Shown piece after piece: positions 1 through 8,485 of a stretch of DNA of 64,000 nt. A model generated the notes under the pieces. It saw only the letters and a program-made list of their open reading frames with translations. It had not been told where the DNA came from and made no database searches. The number at the start of each line of letters is the position of its first letter. Positions within the stretch are counted from its first letter, which is position 1. The position numbers and the translations under genes are program-made. Origin of the DNA: Paenibacillus lycopersici (GTDB lineage Bacteria > Bacillota > Bacilli > Paenibacillales > Paenibacillaceae); assembly GCF_010119935.1 (NCBI RefSeq), contig NZ_CP048209.1, positions 467,501-531,500 on the forward strand. The letters run 5' to 3'.

Positions 1-12
1 CCCGAGCCACCA
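1..12 (+). tRNA. 3' end of a tRNA, probably tRNA-Phe (partial)
   Basis: The first 12 bases are a 7-nt acceptor 3' strand, a discriminator A and CCA, so a tRNA is cut by the window edge. The acceptor strand CCGAGCC fits the usual Bacillus-type tRNA-Phe, and Phe commonly precedes Tyr and Lys in such clusters. The anticodon lies outside the window, so the identity is inferred. Confidence 0.5.
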
Positions 13-50
13 TTTATGTTCAAGAGGCTAACGCCTTTTGCCATATGCAT

Positions 51-134
51 GGAGGGCTAGCGAAGTGGCCAAACGCGGGAGACTGTAAATCTCTTCCTTC
101 GGGTTCGGTGGTTCGAATCCATCGCCCTCCACCA
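51..134 (+). tRNA. tRNA-Tyr (GTA)
   Basis: A complete type II tRNA of 84 nt including encoded CCA. The acceptor stem GGAGGGC pairs with GCCCTCC. The anticodon loop reads CTGTAAA, giving anticodon GTA. A long variable arm (CTTCCTTCGGG) is present, as expected for bacterial tRNA-Tyr. The T-arm GGTTCGAATCC is intact. Confidence 0.96.
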
Positions 135-144
135 TTTACAGCAA

Positions 145-220
145 GAGCCATTAGCTCAGTTGGTAGAGCACCTGACTTTTAATCAGGGTGTCGTAGGTTC
201 GAGTCCTACATGGCTCACCA
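145..220 (+). tRNA. tRNA-Lys (TTT)
   Basis: A complete 76-nt tRNA with encoded CCA. Acceptor arm GAGCCAT pairs with ATGGCTC. The anticodon loop CTTTTAA gives anticodon TTT. It lies 10 nt after tRNA-Tyr in the same cluster and is followed by a terminator. Confidence 0.97.
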
Positions 221-236
221 TTTCGACGCCAGTTAC

Positions 237-268
237 AACCTGCCGGTCTTAGACCTGCAGGTTTTTTT
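237..268 (+). terminator. Rho-independent terminator of the tRNA cluster
   Basis: AACCTGC (237-243) pairs with GCAGGTT (257-263), with an inner GGTC/GACC stem. A run of T residues follows at 262-268. It sits 16 nt after the tRNA-Lys CCA. Confidence 0.9.
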
Positions 269-366
269 GATGTTTGCAAAGCCGAGTATTTCATCCTGCC
301 GAGGGCAAACTGAACCCAAAGACATGAAAAAGCACAGCGATGTCGATTCAGGGGGTCTGTCACAGC

Positions 367-1308
367 ATGAAGTACGGAGTGGCTGCACTTGTTTGTTTTG
401 CAATCGTAGCGATACTCGTTCCGGTTCTCCGGACATATGCGATCCGGTTCGGTTTTGTCGATCGGCCAAACGCGCGTAAGATCCACAAATCGCCTATCCC
501 GCTTATGGGCGGTGCGGCGCTGTACATTGGCGTTATCGCAACGATGTTTATTGTTCAAGGCATAACGCCGCTCAGTATGACGATTAGTATCGGCGGCTGC
601 ATCCTTGTCGTAGTCGGGCTGATGGACGATGCGGCGAAGTCGCGCGGCGCCGACTTCCCGGTATGGCCGCGTGTGATCGCTTATATGGGCGTAGCGGCAA
701 TACCGCTCCTGTTCGACATTCGCATCGAAGGCCTTACAGGCCCGCACGGCATGATTTTCTTTCCGTATTGGTTGGGCGTCGTGAGTTCGATTATCTGGGT
801 GTTTGCTTTAATCAACATGATTAATTTTATAGACGGCGTGGACGGGCTGGCCTCTGGGGTGGCGACCTTGTCCTCCTTCACCTTGTTCATCGCGGCGCTT
901 ATTAAGCAGCAATACCCGACTGCGCTGCTCGCGATCATTCTGGTTGCCGCCTGCGCGGCGTTCCTGTTCTACAATTTCTATCCGGCACGGATCTTCATGG
1001 GGGACGCAGGCGCGACGTTTCTCGGGTATGCGCTGGCGGTTACTGCCGTCGACGGCGCATTCAAGAGCGCAACGCTCGTAACGGTGGCTGTGCCGCTGCT
1101 GGCGCTCGGCGTGCCTATATTGGATACGGCCGTCGTGATGCTGCGCCGATTGATATCGGGCAAGGGCCTGCACCGCGCCGACAAGCTCCATACCCATCAT
1201 GTCCTCATGCGCTGGGGCCTCACGCAGATCCAAACGGTTTCCTTCATCTATCTCGTCGCTGCCTTGTTCTCTCTCCTATCGCTGATCCTGCTGCTTGCGT
1301 TAAGCTGA
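367..1308 (+). CDS. tagO: Undecaprenyl-phosphate GlcNAc-1-phosphate transferase family (TagO/MraY-type)
   Basis: A polytopic membrane enzyme of 313 aa that would transfer a sugar-1-phosphate to undecaprenyl phosphate, the first membrane step of wall teichoic acid or related cell-wall polymers. Family motifs are present: MDD at residues 86-88, the catalytic NFIDGVDG around 153-160, FYNFYPARIFMGDAG around 206-220, and a late HTHH near 280. About ten hydrophobic segments alternate with short loops. I chose the ATG at 367; an in-frame ATG at 340 would add nine residues without better family agreement. It stands alone between the tRNA terminator and the next regulator gene. Exact substrate (GlcNAc or another HexNAc) cannot be read from sequence. 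Confidence 0.85.
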   Translation: MKYGVAALVCFAIVAILVPVLRTYAIRFGFVDRPNARKIHKSPIPLMGGAALYIGVIATMFIVQGITPLSMTISIGGCILVVVGLMDDAAKSRGADFPVWPRVIAYMGVAAIPLLFDIRIEGLTGPHGMIFFPYWLGVVSSIIWVFALINMINFIDGVDGLASGVATLSSFTLFIAALIKQQYPTALLAIILVAACAAFLFYNFYPARIFMGDAGATFLGYALAVTAVDGAFKSATLVTVAVPLLALGVPILDTAVVMLRRLISGKGLHRADKLHTHHVLMRWGLTQIQTVSFIYLVAALFSLLSLILLLALS

Positions 1309-1442
1309 ATAAAGCGCCTTTTTGTGATATACTGTCGACAAGGTGAAACTGCCGTAAGCGTTCTTTTTAATAGGATGAAACTTCTCCTTTCTTAATCTTT
1401 TAAAAACGTGCACGATGATGTGCATTGGATAGGGGCAAGGCC

Positions 1443-2594
1443 ATGAGTGATGCACAATGGATAACGCAATTGCAAGCTGTTCTGGATTGCCCGGTTCGAG
1501 AGCATAGGCTCCCATTACAAGACTGGCTTCTGCTTAGCAGCGAACAAGGCCGTCGTCTGCAAGATCAACTGACGAAGGACAAAACGAATGCGGTTACAAT
1601 TGGCGAGTATGTTAACGGTCCCGAAGGCGTCGCGTGGTTCGCGCTTGAACAGGAGGCCGATACGGTTCATGTTCTAGAAGTGAACCGGAAGCCCTTCAGC
1701 GATGTAGAGCTGCGTCTGATCGGTTGGACGGCGTCCCAGATGCTTGCCGATCGTTCGAAGGATTATGTAGGCATGGGCGAATCGGAACGGTATGCTAGGG
1801 AGCTGGGCGCTTGGATCGATGAACAGCTCGACGCAAGCGACCCGAAGCTGCTGCTGCCGGACCGGCTGATTTCCAGAGGCAGATTGTTCTCGACGATGAT
1901 TCCTTTCCTGCTCGTATGCGAACAGTCTGAACCGAGCGTGTCGGGCTTCAGCGAGCTGGAGAAGCTGCTGCGTACGTTTCTGGCGGAAGACGTGCAGATC
2001 ATTCCATTGAAGGAACAGGAGTGGCTGATTCTCGGCCCGGCTTCCCTCATTAGCGATGCGCAGGCGGGCGAGCGCGACGAAGAGGAAGAAGAATCGCTGG
2101 AGGAAAGCCTGGCATCGATCGCATTCGGACTGCATGAGATGCTCGAAAGCGAATGGATCGGGGAATGTCATTTGGCGGTGTCCCATCCGGTCTCGCCGGC
2201 TAATTCCATTGTCGGCACGACGGCGCTTCTCAGGGAAACGGTTCATCTTGGCAGGGCGTTTCACCTTGGTTCGAACATCCATCTGCCCTGGCTGCTTCAC
2301 CTGGAGCGACTGTTGAACACGATTCCCGAAGCCCACCGCATCAAATTCGTGGAGCAGACGTTGAAGCGGACGGATGCTTTCTTGGATCCTGAGATTCTAA
2401 CGACGCTCGAAACGTTCTTCGCGCTGGACTGCAATGTAAGCGAAACCGCGAAGAAGCTGTATATCCATCGCAATACGCTGCTTTACCGTCTGGACAAGCT
2501 GAAGCAGGAGACGGAATTGGATGTACGGCAGTTCCGGGACGCGGTACTTGTGAAAATTATTTTACTATTGTATAAAGTGACGAAAAGGGCTTAA
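1443..2594 (+). CDS. PucR/CdaR-type transcriptional regulator with C-terminal HTH
   Basis: A 383-aa cytoplasmic protein. The last ~55 residues form the helix-turn-helix typical of the PucR/CdaR C-terminus (LDCNVSETAKKLYIHRNT, then LLYRLDKL). The N-terminal ~300 residues match no domain I can name with certainty and contain an acidic stretch (DEEEEES) near residue 215. The ATG at 1443 follows GGGGCAAGG; a TTG at 1425 is possible but less well placed. It lies directly upstream of the sugar ABC ATPase gene, so a role in carbohydrate control is plausible but inferred. Confidence 0.72.
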   Translation: MSDAQWITQLQAVLDCPVREHRLPLQDWLLLSSEQGRRLQDQLTKDKTNAVTIGEYVNGPEGVAWFALEQEADTVHVLEVNRKPFSDVELRLIGWTASQMLADRSKDYVGMGESERYARELGAWIDEQLDASDPKLLLPDRLISRGRLFSTMIPFLLVCEQSEPSVSGFSELEKLLRTFLAEDVQIIPLKEQEWLILGPASLISDAQAGERDEEEEESLEESLASIAFGLHEMLESEWIGECHLAVSHPVSPANSIVGTTALLRETVHLGRAFHLGSNIHLPWLLHLERLLNTIPEAHRIKFVEQTLKRTDAFLDPEILTTLETFFALDCNVSETAKKLYIHRNTLLYRLDKLKQETELDVRQFRDAVLVKIILLLYKVTKRA

Positions 2595-2684
2595 TTTTTT
2601 TGTATAGTATGTGCATAGTCATTTGGACAGTGCTGATATAAACTAAATGTAGTGAAAGACAATAATCGTTAGGGGGAAATACAA

Positions 2685-3806
2685 ATGGCTGGTGTACGCT
2701 TAGAGCACGTTTACAAAAAATATGCGGGTAGTGATCTCGCTTCGGTTAAAGATTTCAACCTTGACATTAAAGACAAGGAATTCTTGGTTCTTGTCGGTCC
2801 ATCCGGTTGCGGTAAATCCACAACGCTTCGTATGATCGCAGGTCTCGAAGAAATCTCCGAAGGTAAACTGTTCATCGGCGAGCGTCTCGTTAACGACGTT
2901 GCCCCTAAAGACCGTGACATCGCGATGGTATTCCAATCGTACGCCCTGTACCCTCACATGAACGTCTACCAAAACATGGCGTTCGGCCTTAAACTTCGTA
3001 AATTCAAAAAAGCGGAAATCGACAAACGCGTTCGTGAAGCCGCTAAAATTCTCGATATTGAACATTTGCTTGACCGTAAACCAAAAGCGTTGTCCGGTGG
3101 TCAACGTCAGCGTGTCGCTCTCGGCCGTGCAATCGTTCGTGAGCCGCAAGTATTCTTGATGGATGAGCCGCTCTCCAACTTGGATGCTAAACTCCGTGGT
3201 CAAATGCGCGCGGAAATTTCCAAACTGGCTAAACGTCTGGAAACGACCGTTATCTACGTAACGCATGACCAGATCGAAGCTATGACAATGGGTGACCGTA
3301 TCGTCGTTATGAAAGACGGTATCATTCAACAAGCCGCTTCTCCGGAAGAGCTGTACAACCACCCGGTCAACATCTTCGTAGCAGGTTTCATCGGCGCTCC
3401 TGCAATGAACTTCATCACAGGTACGTTGAACGAAGCCGGCGGTGCCGTTCGTTTCAAATCGACGAACATCGATGTTCTTGTTCCAGACGGCAAAGCGCAG
3501 CTGCTGCGTGAAAAAGGCTTGATCGGCAAAGAGATCATCTTGGGTATCCGTCCGGAAGATCTGCATGAAGAGCCGGTATTCATCGAGGCTTCCCCGCAAA
3601 CGATCGTGAACGCTCACGTTGAAGTTGCCGAGAACCTTGGTCACGAAATGTACCTGTACCTGAACGGCCTCGGCAAAGATACGGTTATCGCGCGTATCGA
3701 CGGACGTTCCGGCGTTAAAGAAGGTACGAACGTGAAACTCGCTTTGGATATGAACAAAGTTCATATCTTCGACAAAGAAAGCGAACTGAACGTATTCGAA
3801 GCATAA
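2685..3806 (+). CDS. msmX: Multi-sugar ABC transporter ATP-binding protein MsmX
   Basis: A 373-aa ATPase of the MsmX/UgpC/MalK class, which energises several carbohydrate ABC importers that lack their own ATPase. Walker [10 protein letters not shown] is at residues 38-46. Further on are the Q-loop [10 protein letters not shown], signature [14 protein letters not shown], Walker [14 protein letters not shown] and H-loop THDQIEAM. The C-terminal ~130 residues are the TOBE-like regulatory domain of this class. There are no permease genes next to it, as expected for the shared MsmX subunit. Codon use is strongly biased (CGT/CGC Arg, GGT Gly, AAA Lys) compared with neighbours, which suggests high expression. 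The ATG is preceded by AGGGGG. A terminator follows. Confidence 0.93.
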   Translation: MAGVRLEHVYKKYAGSDLASVKDFNLDIKDKEFLVLVGPSGCGKSTTLRMIAGLEEISEGKLFIGERLVNDVAPKDRDIAMVFQSYALYPHMNVYQNMAFGLKLRKFKKAEIDKRVREAAKILDIEHLLDRKPKALSGGQRQRVALGRAIVREPQVFLMDEPLSNLDAKLRGQMRAEISKLAKRLETTVIYVTHDQIEAMTMGDRIVVMKDGIIQQAASPEELYNHPVNIFVAGFIGAPAMNFITGTLNEAGGAVRFKSTNIDVLVPDGKAQLLREKGLIGKEIILGIRPEDLHEEPVFIEASPQTIVNAHVEVAENLGHEMYLYLNGLGKDTVIARIDGRSGVKEGTNVKLALDMNKVHIFDKESELNVFEA

Positions 3807-3823
3807 GCATTCCTTTAATACCA

Positions 3824-3856
3824 GAGGCCGTCCGAATCAATCGGGCGGCCTTTTTG
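3824..3856 (+). terminator. Terminator after msmX
   Basis: GGCCGTCCGA (3826-3835) pairs with TCGGGCGGCC (3841-3850) through a 5-nt loop with one G-T pair. TTTTT follows. Confidence 0.92.
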
Positions 3857-4000
3857 CTTTGCTGCCGGATCCCCGACTGTCGGCCGGACTGCCTGGTTAG
3901 GCGTTGCTTTCGGTGCTTATTTCCTATAGGATGAATACAACTGGATTAATTTATATACAATCACTCGTAGCTGGCTGCGATTTGTTAGGAGGCCAATCAA

Positions 4001-4939
4001 TTGGGCAAGAAAGTGAAGGTATCGGATCTCGTGAGTCAATTTCAGCTCGAGATCTTGAGTGGCGAGGATGGCCTGAAACGCAGCATTACGCTGGACGATT
4101 TGTCGCGTCCCGGACTTGAGATGGCGGGCTATTTCGATTATTACCCGAAGGAACGGGTGCAGATTCTCGGGAGAACGGAAATTACGTTCATGGATACGCT
4201 CACGAGTCAAGAGCGGATCGACCGCGTAGAGCGGCTCTTCGATGACGAGACGCCATGCTTCATCATTACAAGGGGACTGGATGCGCCGGCGGAATTGCTG
4301 GAGCAGTCGAATCAGCGGCAAATTCCGGTGCTGCGCAGCAACACGGCGACGACGATTTTCTTGAGCCGCATCACGAATTTCCTGGAGCGCAAGCTGGCGC
4401 CTTCCGCTACGATACATGGCGTTCTCGTGGACGTGTACGGCGTAGGGATGCTGATTACAGGCGGCAGCGGCATCGGCAAAAGCGAAACGGCGCTCGAGCT
4501 CGTCAAGCGGAGCCATCGGCTCGTAGCCGACGACGCCGTCGAGATTCGGCAAACGTCGGACGGCCAGCTTCACGGCACGGCGCCTGAATTGATTCGCCAT
4601 CTGCTGGAGATTCGCGGTCTCGGCATTATTAACGTCATGACGTTATTCGGCGCGGGCGCAGTACGGAACAACAAACGCATCAGCATGGTCATCAAGCTGG
4701 AGAACTGGCAGGCAGACAAGCAGTACGATCGTCTCGGCCTGGATGAAGAGACGACCCGCATCATCGATACGGATGTGCCGATCGTTACCGTGCCTGTTCG
4801 GCCCGGACGGAACTTGGCCGTCATCATCGAAGTGGCGGCGATGAACTTCAGGCTGAAGCGGATGGGCTACAATGCCGCGCTGCAGTTCACGAACAAGCTG
4901 ACGGAAACGATCGCGGAAGATGCCGATGATTTCGATTGA
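4001..4939 (+). CDS. hprK: HPr kinase/phosphorylase
   Basis: A 312-aa bifunctional enzyme that phosphorylates or dephosphorylates Ser46 of HPr/Crh and so sets CcpA-dependent catabolite control. The Walker A motif GGSGIGKS is at residues 154-161. [12 protein letters not shown] with the conserved His lies just before it. The second family signature, beginning [16 protein letters not shown], is near 203-218. The start is TTG at 4001, preceded by TAGGAGG at optimal distance; this start gives the family's usual N-terminus. It opens the hprK-lgt-ppaX-yvoF cluster known from B. subtilis. Its substrate is encoded in this window at 23450-23719. Confidence 0.96.
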   Translation: MGKKVKVSDLVSQFQLEILSGEDGLKRSITLDDLSRPGLEMAGYFDYYPKERVQILGRTEITFMDTLTSQERIDRVERLFDDETPCFIITRGLDAPAELLEQSNQRQIPVLRSNTATTIFLSRITNFLERKLAPSATIHGVLVDVYGVGMLITGGSGIGKSETALELVKRSHRLVADDAVEIRQTSDGQLHGTAPELIRHLLEIRGLGIINVMTLFGAGAVRNNKRISMVIKLENWQADKQYDRLGLDEETTRIIDTDVPIVTVPVRPGRNLAVIIEVAAMNFRLKRMGYNAALQFTNKLTETIAEDADDFD

Positions 4940-5004
4940 GTCCTGACGCGGGCGTTGATCTGTTTCACCATTACGGATAATTAGTAAAGGAGCCTTGATA
5001 CGGC

Positions 5005-6042
5005 ATGTTTGGATTACGTTTAGATCCGATTGCGTTCTCGCTGGGTTCGATCAACGTGCATTGGTACGGCATCATTCTTGGGACCGCCGCGCTCGTGGGC
5101 TTGCTGCTTGCCGTTCAGGAGGGCAAACGCTTCGGGCTGTCGCCGGACTTCTTCATGGATTTATTGCTGTTCGGCGTACCGTCGGCCATTATCGGAGCGC
5201 GCATATATTTTGTGGCGTTTCAATGGAATGAGTATAAGCATCATCTGATGGATGTCTTCAAAATATGGAACGGCGGCATAGCGATCTATGGCGCGTTGAT
5301 CGGGGCGTTCGCCTGCGGCATCATCTATTTCCGGAAAAAGGGGTACAGCTTCTGGCGAGTCGCCGACATTTGCGCTCCTTCGCTAATCGCAGGCCAAATG
5401 ATCGGACGCTGGGGCAACTTCGTTAACCAAGAAGCCTACGGCGGCGAGGTGTCGGAGAATTTCCTGCGCCATACGCTTCATCTGCCGAATTGGATCGTCA
5501 ATCAAATGAATGTCGAAGGGATCTACCATCACCCGACGTTCCTGTACGAATCCTTGTGGAACCTGCTCGGATTGGTGATCTTCTTCATCCTCCGCCGCCG
5601 ACCGTTCCTGCGGGCGGGCGAGCTGCTGTTTGCCTATTTCATCTGGTATTCCCTTGGACGTTTCTACGTCGAAGGTCTCCGTACGGACAGCTTGGCTTTC
5701 CGCGGCGCGGACTGGGCGGCATCGTTGTTGAACGGGATTTGGTCGCCGATGAAGGCGTTCGGCTTCAAGCAAGGCTTCTTGGACCAAACCTACGGCAATA
5801 TTCGCGTCTCGCAGCTGCTCGCGGTACTGCTCATCATTGTTTCGATCGCGATGATCTTCATTCGCCGCCGCTCGGGTGCGGCTTCGGAACGCTATAACGA
5901 TCCGATCATTAACTTCAAGACCGGACGGCCTGCAGGCGCGGAAGAGTCTGCACGCGCTTCCGCCCAATCCGATGATAAGCCTCTTGAGCATTCAAGCGGC
6001 GATTCCGTGGACGGCGCAGGCAATTCCGGCATCAAGGAATAA
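5005..6042 (+). CDS. lgt: Prolipoprotein diacylglyceryl transferase
   Basis: An integral membrane enzyme of 345 aa that transfers diacylglycerol from phosphatidylglycerol to the lipobox cysteine of prelipoproteins. The Lgt signature GRWGNFVNQEAYG lies around residues 133-147. The N-terminal WYGI motif and several hydrophobic segments are present. The C-terminal ~50 residues after the last membrane segment are polar, low-complexity and longer than in B. subtilis Lgt. The ATG follows AAAGGAGCC. Position after hprK matches B. subtilis. Confidence 0.95.
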   Translation: MFGLRLDPIAFSLGSINVHWYGIILGTAALVGLLLAVQEGKRFGLSPDFFMDLLLFGVPSAIIGARIYFVAFQWNEYKHHLMDVFKIWNGGIAIYGALIGAFACGIIYFRKKGYSFWRVADICAPSLIAGQMIGRWGNFVNQEAYGGEVSENFLRHTLHLPNWIVNQMNVEGIYHHPTFLYESLWNLLGLVIFFILRRRPFLRAGELLFAYFIWYSLGRFYVEGLRTDSLAFRGADWAASLLNGIWSPMKAFGFKQGFLDQTYGNIRVSQLLAVLLIIVSIAMIFIRRRSGAASERYNDPIINFKTGRPAGAEESARASAQSDDKPLEHSSGDSVDGAGNSGIKE

Positions 6043-6059
6043 GGAGCAACTCGACCGGC

Positions 6060-6716
6060 ATGACGACTGAATTGAAAGCAATGTTGTTCGACTTGGACGG
6101 CACGATCATGGATACGAACGAGCTGATCATCGAGTCCTTCCTTCGAACGTTGAAAGGCACCGTTCCGCCCGAGTTTAACCGGGAACATATCATTCCGAGC
6201 ATGGGACTTCCGCTGGCGGAGCAATTCCGGCTGTTCTCGGGCCGCGAGCAGGTCGAGGATCTGGTCGCGGCTTACCGGGAAGTGAATTTGCAGCTGCATG
6301 ACGAATACGTGAAGGCTTTTCCGTACGTGAAGGATGTATTTGCGCGTCTGCATGAGGCCGGTATCCGGATCGGCATCGTCACGACCAAAATCCGGCTGAC
6401 GACCGAACGCGGCCTGCGCTATGTCGGCTTGTACGATTACGTGGTGCCGGAAGCGATCGTAACGATCGAGGATGTGACGCATCCGAAGCCGCATCCGGAG
6501 CCGGTGCAGCGGGCGCTGGACGCGCTCGGCATCCGGCCCGAGGAAGCGCTGATGGTCGGCGACAGCGTCGTCGACATTCAATCCGCCGAGGCGGCGGGCG
6601 TCGCATCCGTCGGCGTGGCCTGGTCGCTCAAGGGCGAAGCGCTGCTAAAGGAGAACGGCGCGCGCCATATTATCCACGATATGCGCGATCTCTACGCCAT
6701 AGCGGGATTGGAGTAA
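6060..6716 (+). CDS. ppaX: Pyrophosphatase PpaX (HAD superfamily)
   Basis: A 218-aa HAD-family phosphatase. In B. subtilis PpaX hydrolyses the pyrophosphate made when HprK dephosphorylates HPr(Ser-P). HAD motif I FDLDGT is at residues 10-15, with the nucleophile and acid Asp residues at 11 and 13. A conserved Lys occurs in HPKPHPEP near 142, and motif IV VGDSVVDIQ is near 167. It begins 17 nt after lgt, in the same operon as hprK, which supports the PpaX call over a generic phosphoglycolate phosphatase. Confidence 0.88.
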   Translation: MTTELKAMLFDLDGTIMDTNELIIESFLRTLKGTVPPEFNREHIIPSMGLPLAEQFRLFSGREQVEDLVAAYREVNLQLHDEYVKAFPYVKDVFARLHEAGIRIGIVTTKIRLTTERGLRYVGLYDYVVPEAIVTIEDVTHPKPHPEPVQRALDALGIRPEEALMVGDSVVDIQSAEAAGVASVGVAWSLKGEALLKENGARHIIHDMRDLYAIAGLE

Positions 6717-6721
6717 TCGTT

Positions 6722-7213
6722 GTGAGAAACGTGGAACGTTATCCTGTGGAAGGGCCGAACGCGCTTTGGCAGGTGTACCGGACCATCAGCCGCTGGAAGG
6801 TGATACGCAACTTTCTATTCATACAAGTGGCGCGCTACTGTCCCTCACTGCCGGTGAAAAATTGGATTTACCGGCATGTGCTCGGGATGCAGGTAGGGCG
6901 CCACTCGGCGTTTGCGCTGATGGTGATGGTGGACGTGTTTTTCCCGGAGAAAATCGCGGTCGGAGATAATTCGATTATCGGCTATAATACGACGATCTTG
7001 ACGCACGAGTATCTGATCGGCGAGTATCGGCTCGGTCAGGTTCGCATCGGCTCGAGCGTCATGATCGGCGCGAACACGACGATTCTGCCGGGCGTTACGA
7101 TCGGCGACGGCGCCGTCGTGGCGGCGGGATCGGTGGTGCACAAGGATGTGCCGCCCGGGGCATTCGTCGGCGGCAATCCGATGCAGGAGATTCAGAAGCG
7201 AAGGGACCGGTGA
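6722..7213 (+). CDS. yvoF: Acyltransferase with hexapeptide repeats (YvoF-like)
   Basis: A 163-aa protein with left-handed beta-helix hexapeptide repeats (IAVGDNSIIGYNTTIL, VRIGSSVMIGANTTIL, VTIGDGAVVAAGSVV) and the usual closing PPGAFVGGNP. This is the architecture of the maltose/galactoside acetyltransferase group. The start is GTG at 6722, with GGAG 8 nt upstream. It begins 5 nt after ppaX, as yvoF follows ppaX in B. subtilis. The substrate is unknown. Confidence 0.82.
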   Translation: MRNVERYPVEGPNALWQVYRTISRWKVIRNFLFIQVARYCPSLPVKNWIYRHVLGMQVGRHSAFALMVMVDVFFPEKIAVGDNSIIGYNTTILTHEYLIGEYRLGQVRIGSSVMIGANTTILPGVTIGDGAVVAAGSVVHKDVPPGAFVGGNPMQEIQKRRDR

Positions 7214-7219
7214 GACGGC

Positions 7220-8365
7220 ATGAATCGGAAAGCGACTTTGATGATGGTATTGGTTGCCTTCAGCGCCTTGCTGACAGGCGGGTATTATATGCAGATGAAA
7301 TTCTCGCATTCGTCCTCCGCCGCTGCCGTACAGCAGCGCGGCCCTTCGCGGCGGCCGGTGGCGGCCGGCCATCCGTCGCCAAGCGGTTCGATTGCGGGGA
7401 GCGCCGCAGCGGATACGCCGCACGGCGTCTACTACCGGAATCACGTGATCGTGCTGATGTACCATGAAGTGGCCGCTAAGCCGCAGGATGACAAGGCGCT
7501 TTCGCTGGCGAAATTCAAGCAGCAGCTTACGCTGATGCAGCGGAACAATTTCCACTGGATCACGATGGAACAGTACAGGCAGTTTATTCTGAAGGATGCG
7601 CCCGTACCGGACAATGCCGTGCTGATGACGTTCGACGACGGCTACGAATCGTTCTACACGGACACGTACCCCGTGCTCAAGCAATTTCATGTGCCGGCGA
7701 CGAACTTCCTGATCGTGAACACGGTCGGCAATCCGAAGCATGTCGGCATTCCGAAGGTGACCTGGCAGCAGGTGGAGGACATGCACCGGAACGGCTACGA
7801 TTTCTATAACCATACGTTCGATTCCCATGCCTACGCGTCACATGACGGCAAAGGCGGCAAGCAGCTGCCGATGCTGGAAGCGCCGATGTACGTGAAGAAG
7901 CTGAAGCGCAGCGAGACGACGAAGGAGTACCTGAACCGGGTCAAGACCGATCTGACGAAAGCGGACACGATTCTGGCGCAGCGACTCGGCAATCAAGACA
8001 AGGTTCTGGCGTTCCCGTACGGAGCGTACTCGATGCCGGTGCTTCGCCTCTGCCATAAGCTCGGCATCGACATCACGTTCACGGTCAAGAGCGGCATCAA
8101 CGCCTACGGGCAGAAGAACGGCTACCGCGTCAACGCCGGCGGCGAGGAGGACAATCCGACCGCGCTGATCGATTTGATGAAAGAGGGCACGGGCATGCAG
8201 AAACCGGGAAGCGATGCTTCCCGGTTTCTGTTGGAGTTCGGCGCCTTCGGCACGGCGATTCTGGCAATCGTCTCGGCGAAGCTGCTGGTGAACGCTTGGG
8301 AGGACAAGCATGGCCGGCGAATGCTTCGCAAGCGGCGGCGGGGCGCGGACAAGAACGCGGGCTGA
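7220..8365 (+). CDS. Membrane-anchored polysaccharide deacetylase
   Basis: A 381-aa protein with an N-terminal membrane segment (residues 6-25), a Ser/Ala/Pro-rich linker and a NodB-type deacetylase domain. The metal- and base-bearing motif TFDDGYES lies near residue 137. NHTFDSHAY (H-x4-H type) lies near 197. A second hydrophobic stretch (AFGTAILAIVSAKLLVNAW) near the C-terminus is followed by a very basic tail. It would remove acetyl groups from an extracellular glycan. It starts 6 nt after the yvoF-like gene, so the two are probably co-transcribed. The glycan is not identifiable. Confidence 0.85.
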   Translation: MNRKATLMMVLVAFSALLTGGYYMQMKFSHSSSAAAVQQRGPSRRPVAAGHPSPSGSIAGSAAADTPHGVYYRNHVIVLMYHEVAAKPQDDKALSLAKFKQQLTLMQRNNFHWITMEQYRQFILKDAPVPDNAVLMTFDDGYESFYTDTYPVLKQFHVPATNFLIVNTVGNPKHVGIPKVTWQQVEDMHRNGYDFYNHTFDSHAYASHDGKGGKQLPMLEAPMYVKKLKRSETTKEYLNRVKTDLTKADTILAQRLGNQDKVLAFPYGAYSMPVLRLCHKLGIDITFTVKSGINAYGQKNGYRVNAGGEEDNPTALIDLMKEGTGMQKPGSDASRFLLEFGAFGTAILAIVSAKLLVNAWEDKHGRRMLRKRRRGADKNAG

Positions 8366-8379
8366 TGGCGGACGCCGTA

Positions 8380-8408
8380 TTGACGGAATAATACGACCGT
8401 GGTATCAT
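8380..8408 (+). promoter_or_regulatory. SigA-type promoter of the his operon
   Basis: TTGACG (8380-8385), a 17-bp spacer and TATCAT (8403-8408), with TGG just before the -10. Transcription would start near 8415, about 70 nt before hisZ. I see no T-box or attenuator in the short leader. Confidence 0.75.
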
Positions 8409-8485
8409 TACGACTAATCCTTTATTTTGGCAGTATGGTAATATGGTAACACGTTAACAAACTAAAGCGCTGAAGGTGAAAATAA

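Noticed and set aside
151..747. Minus-strand open frame across tRNA-Lys and the start of tagO
   Set aside because: It crosses a tRNA and a terminator and lies opposite a clear membrane enzyme gene.
2597..2684. Promoter for msmX
   Set aside because: TTGGAC at 2623 and several TATA-like hexamers are present, but none gives an acceptable 16-18 bp spacing, so I did not call one.
8409..8485. T-box or His-leader attenuator for the his operon
   Set aside because: The leader is only about 70 nt and shows no T-box core, His-codon run or terminator/antiterminator pair.
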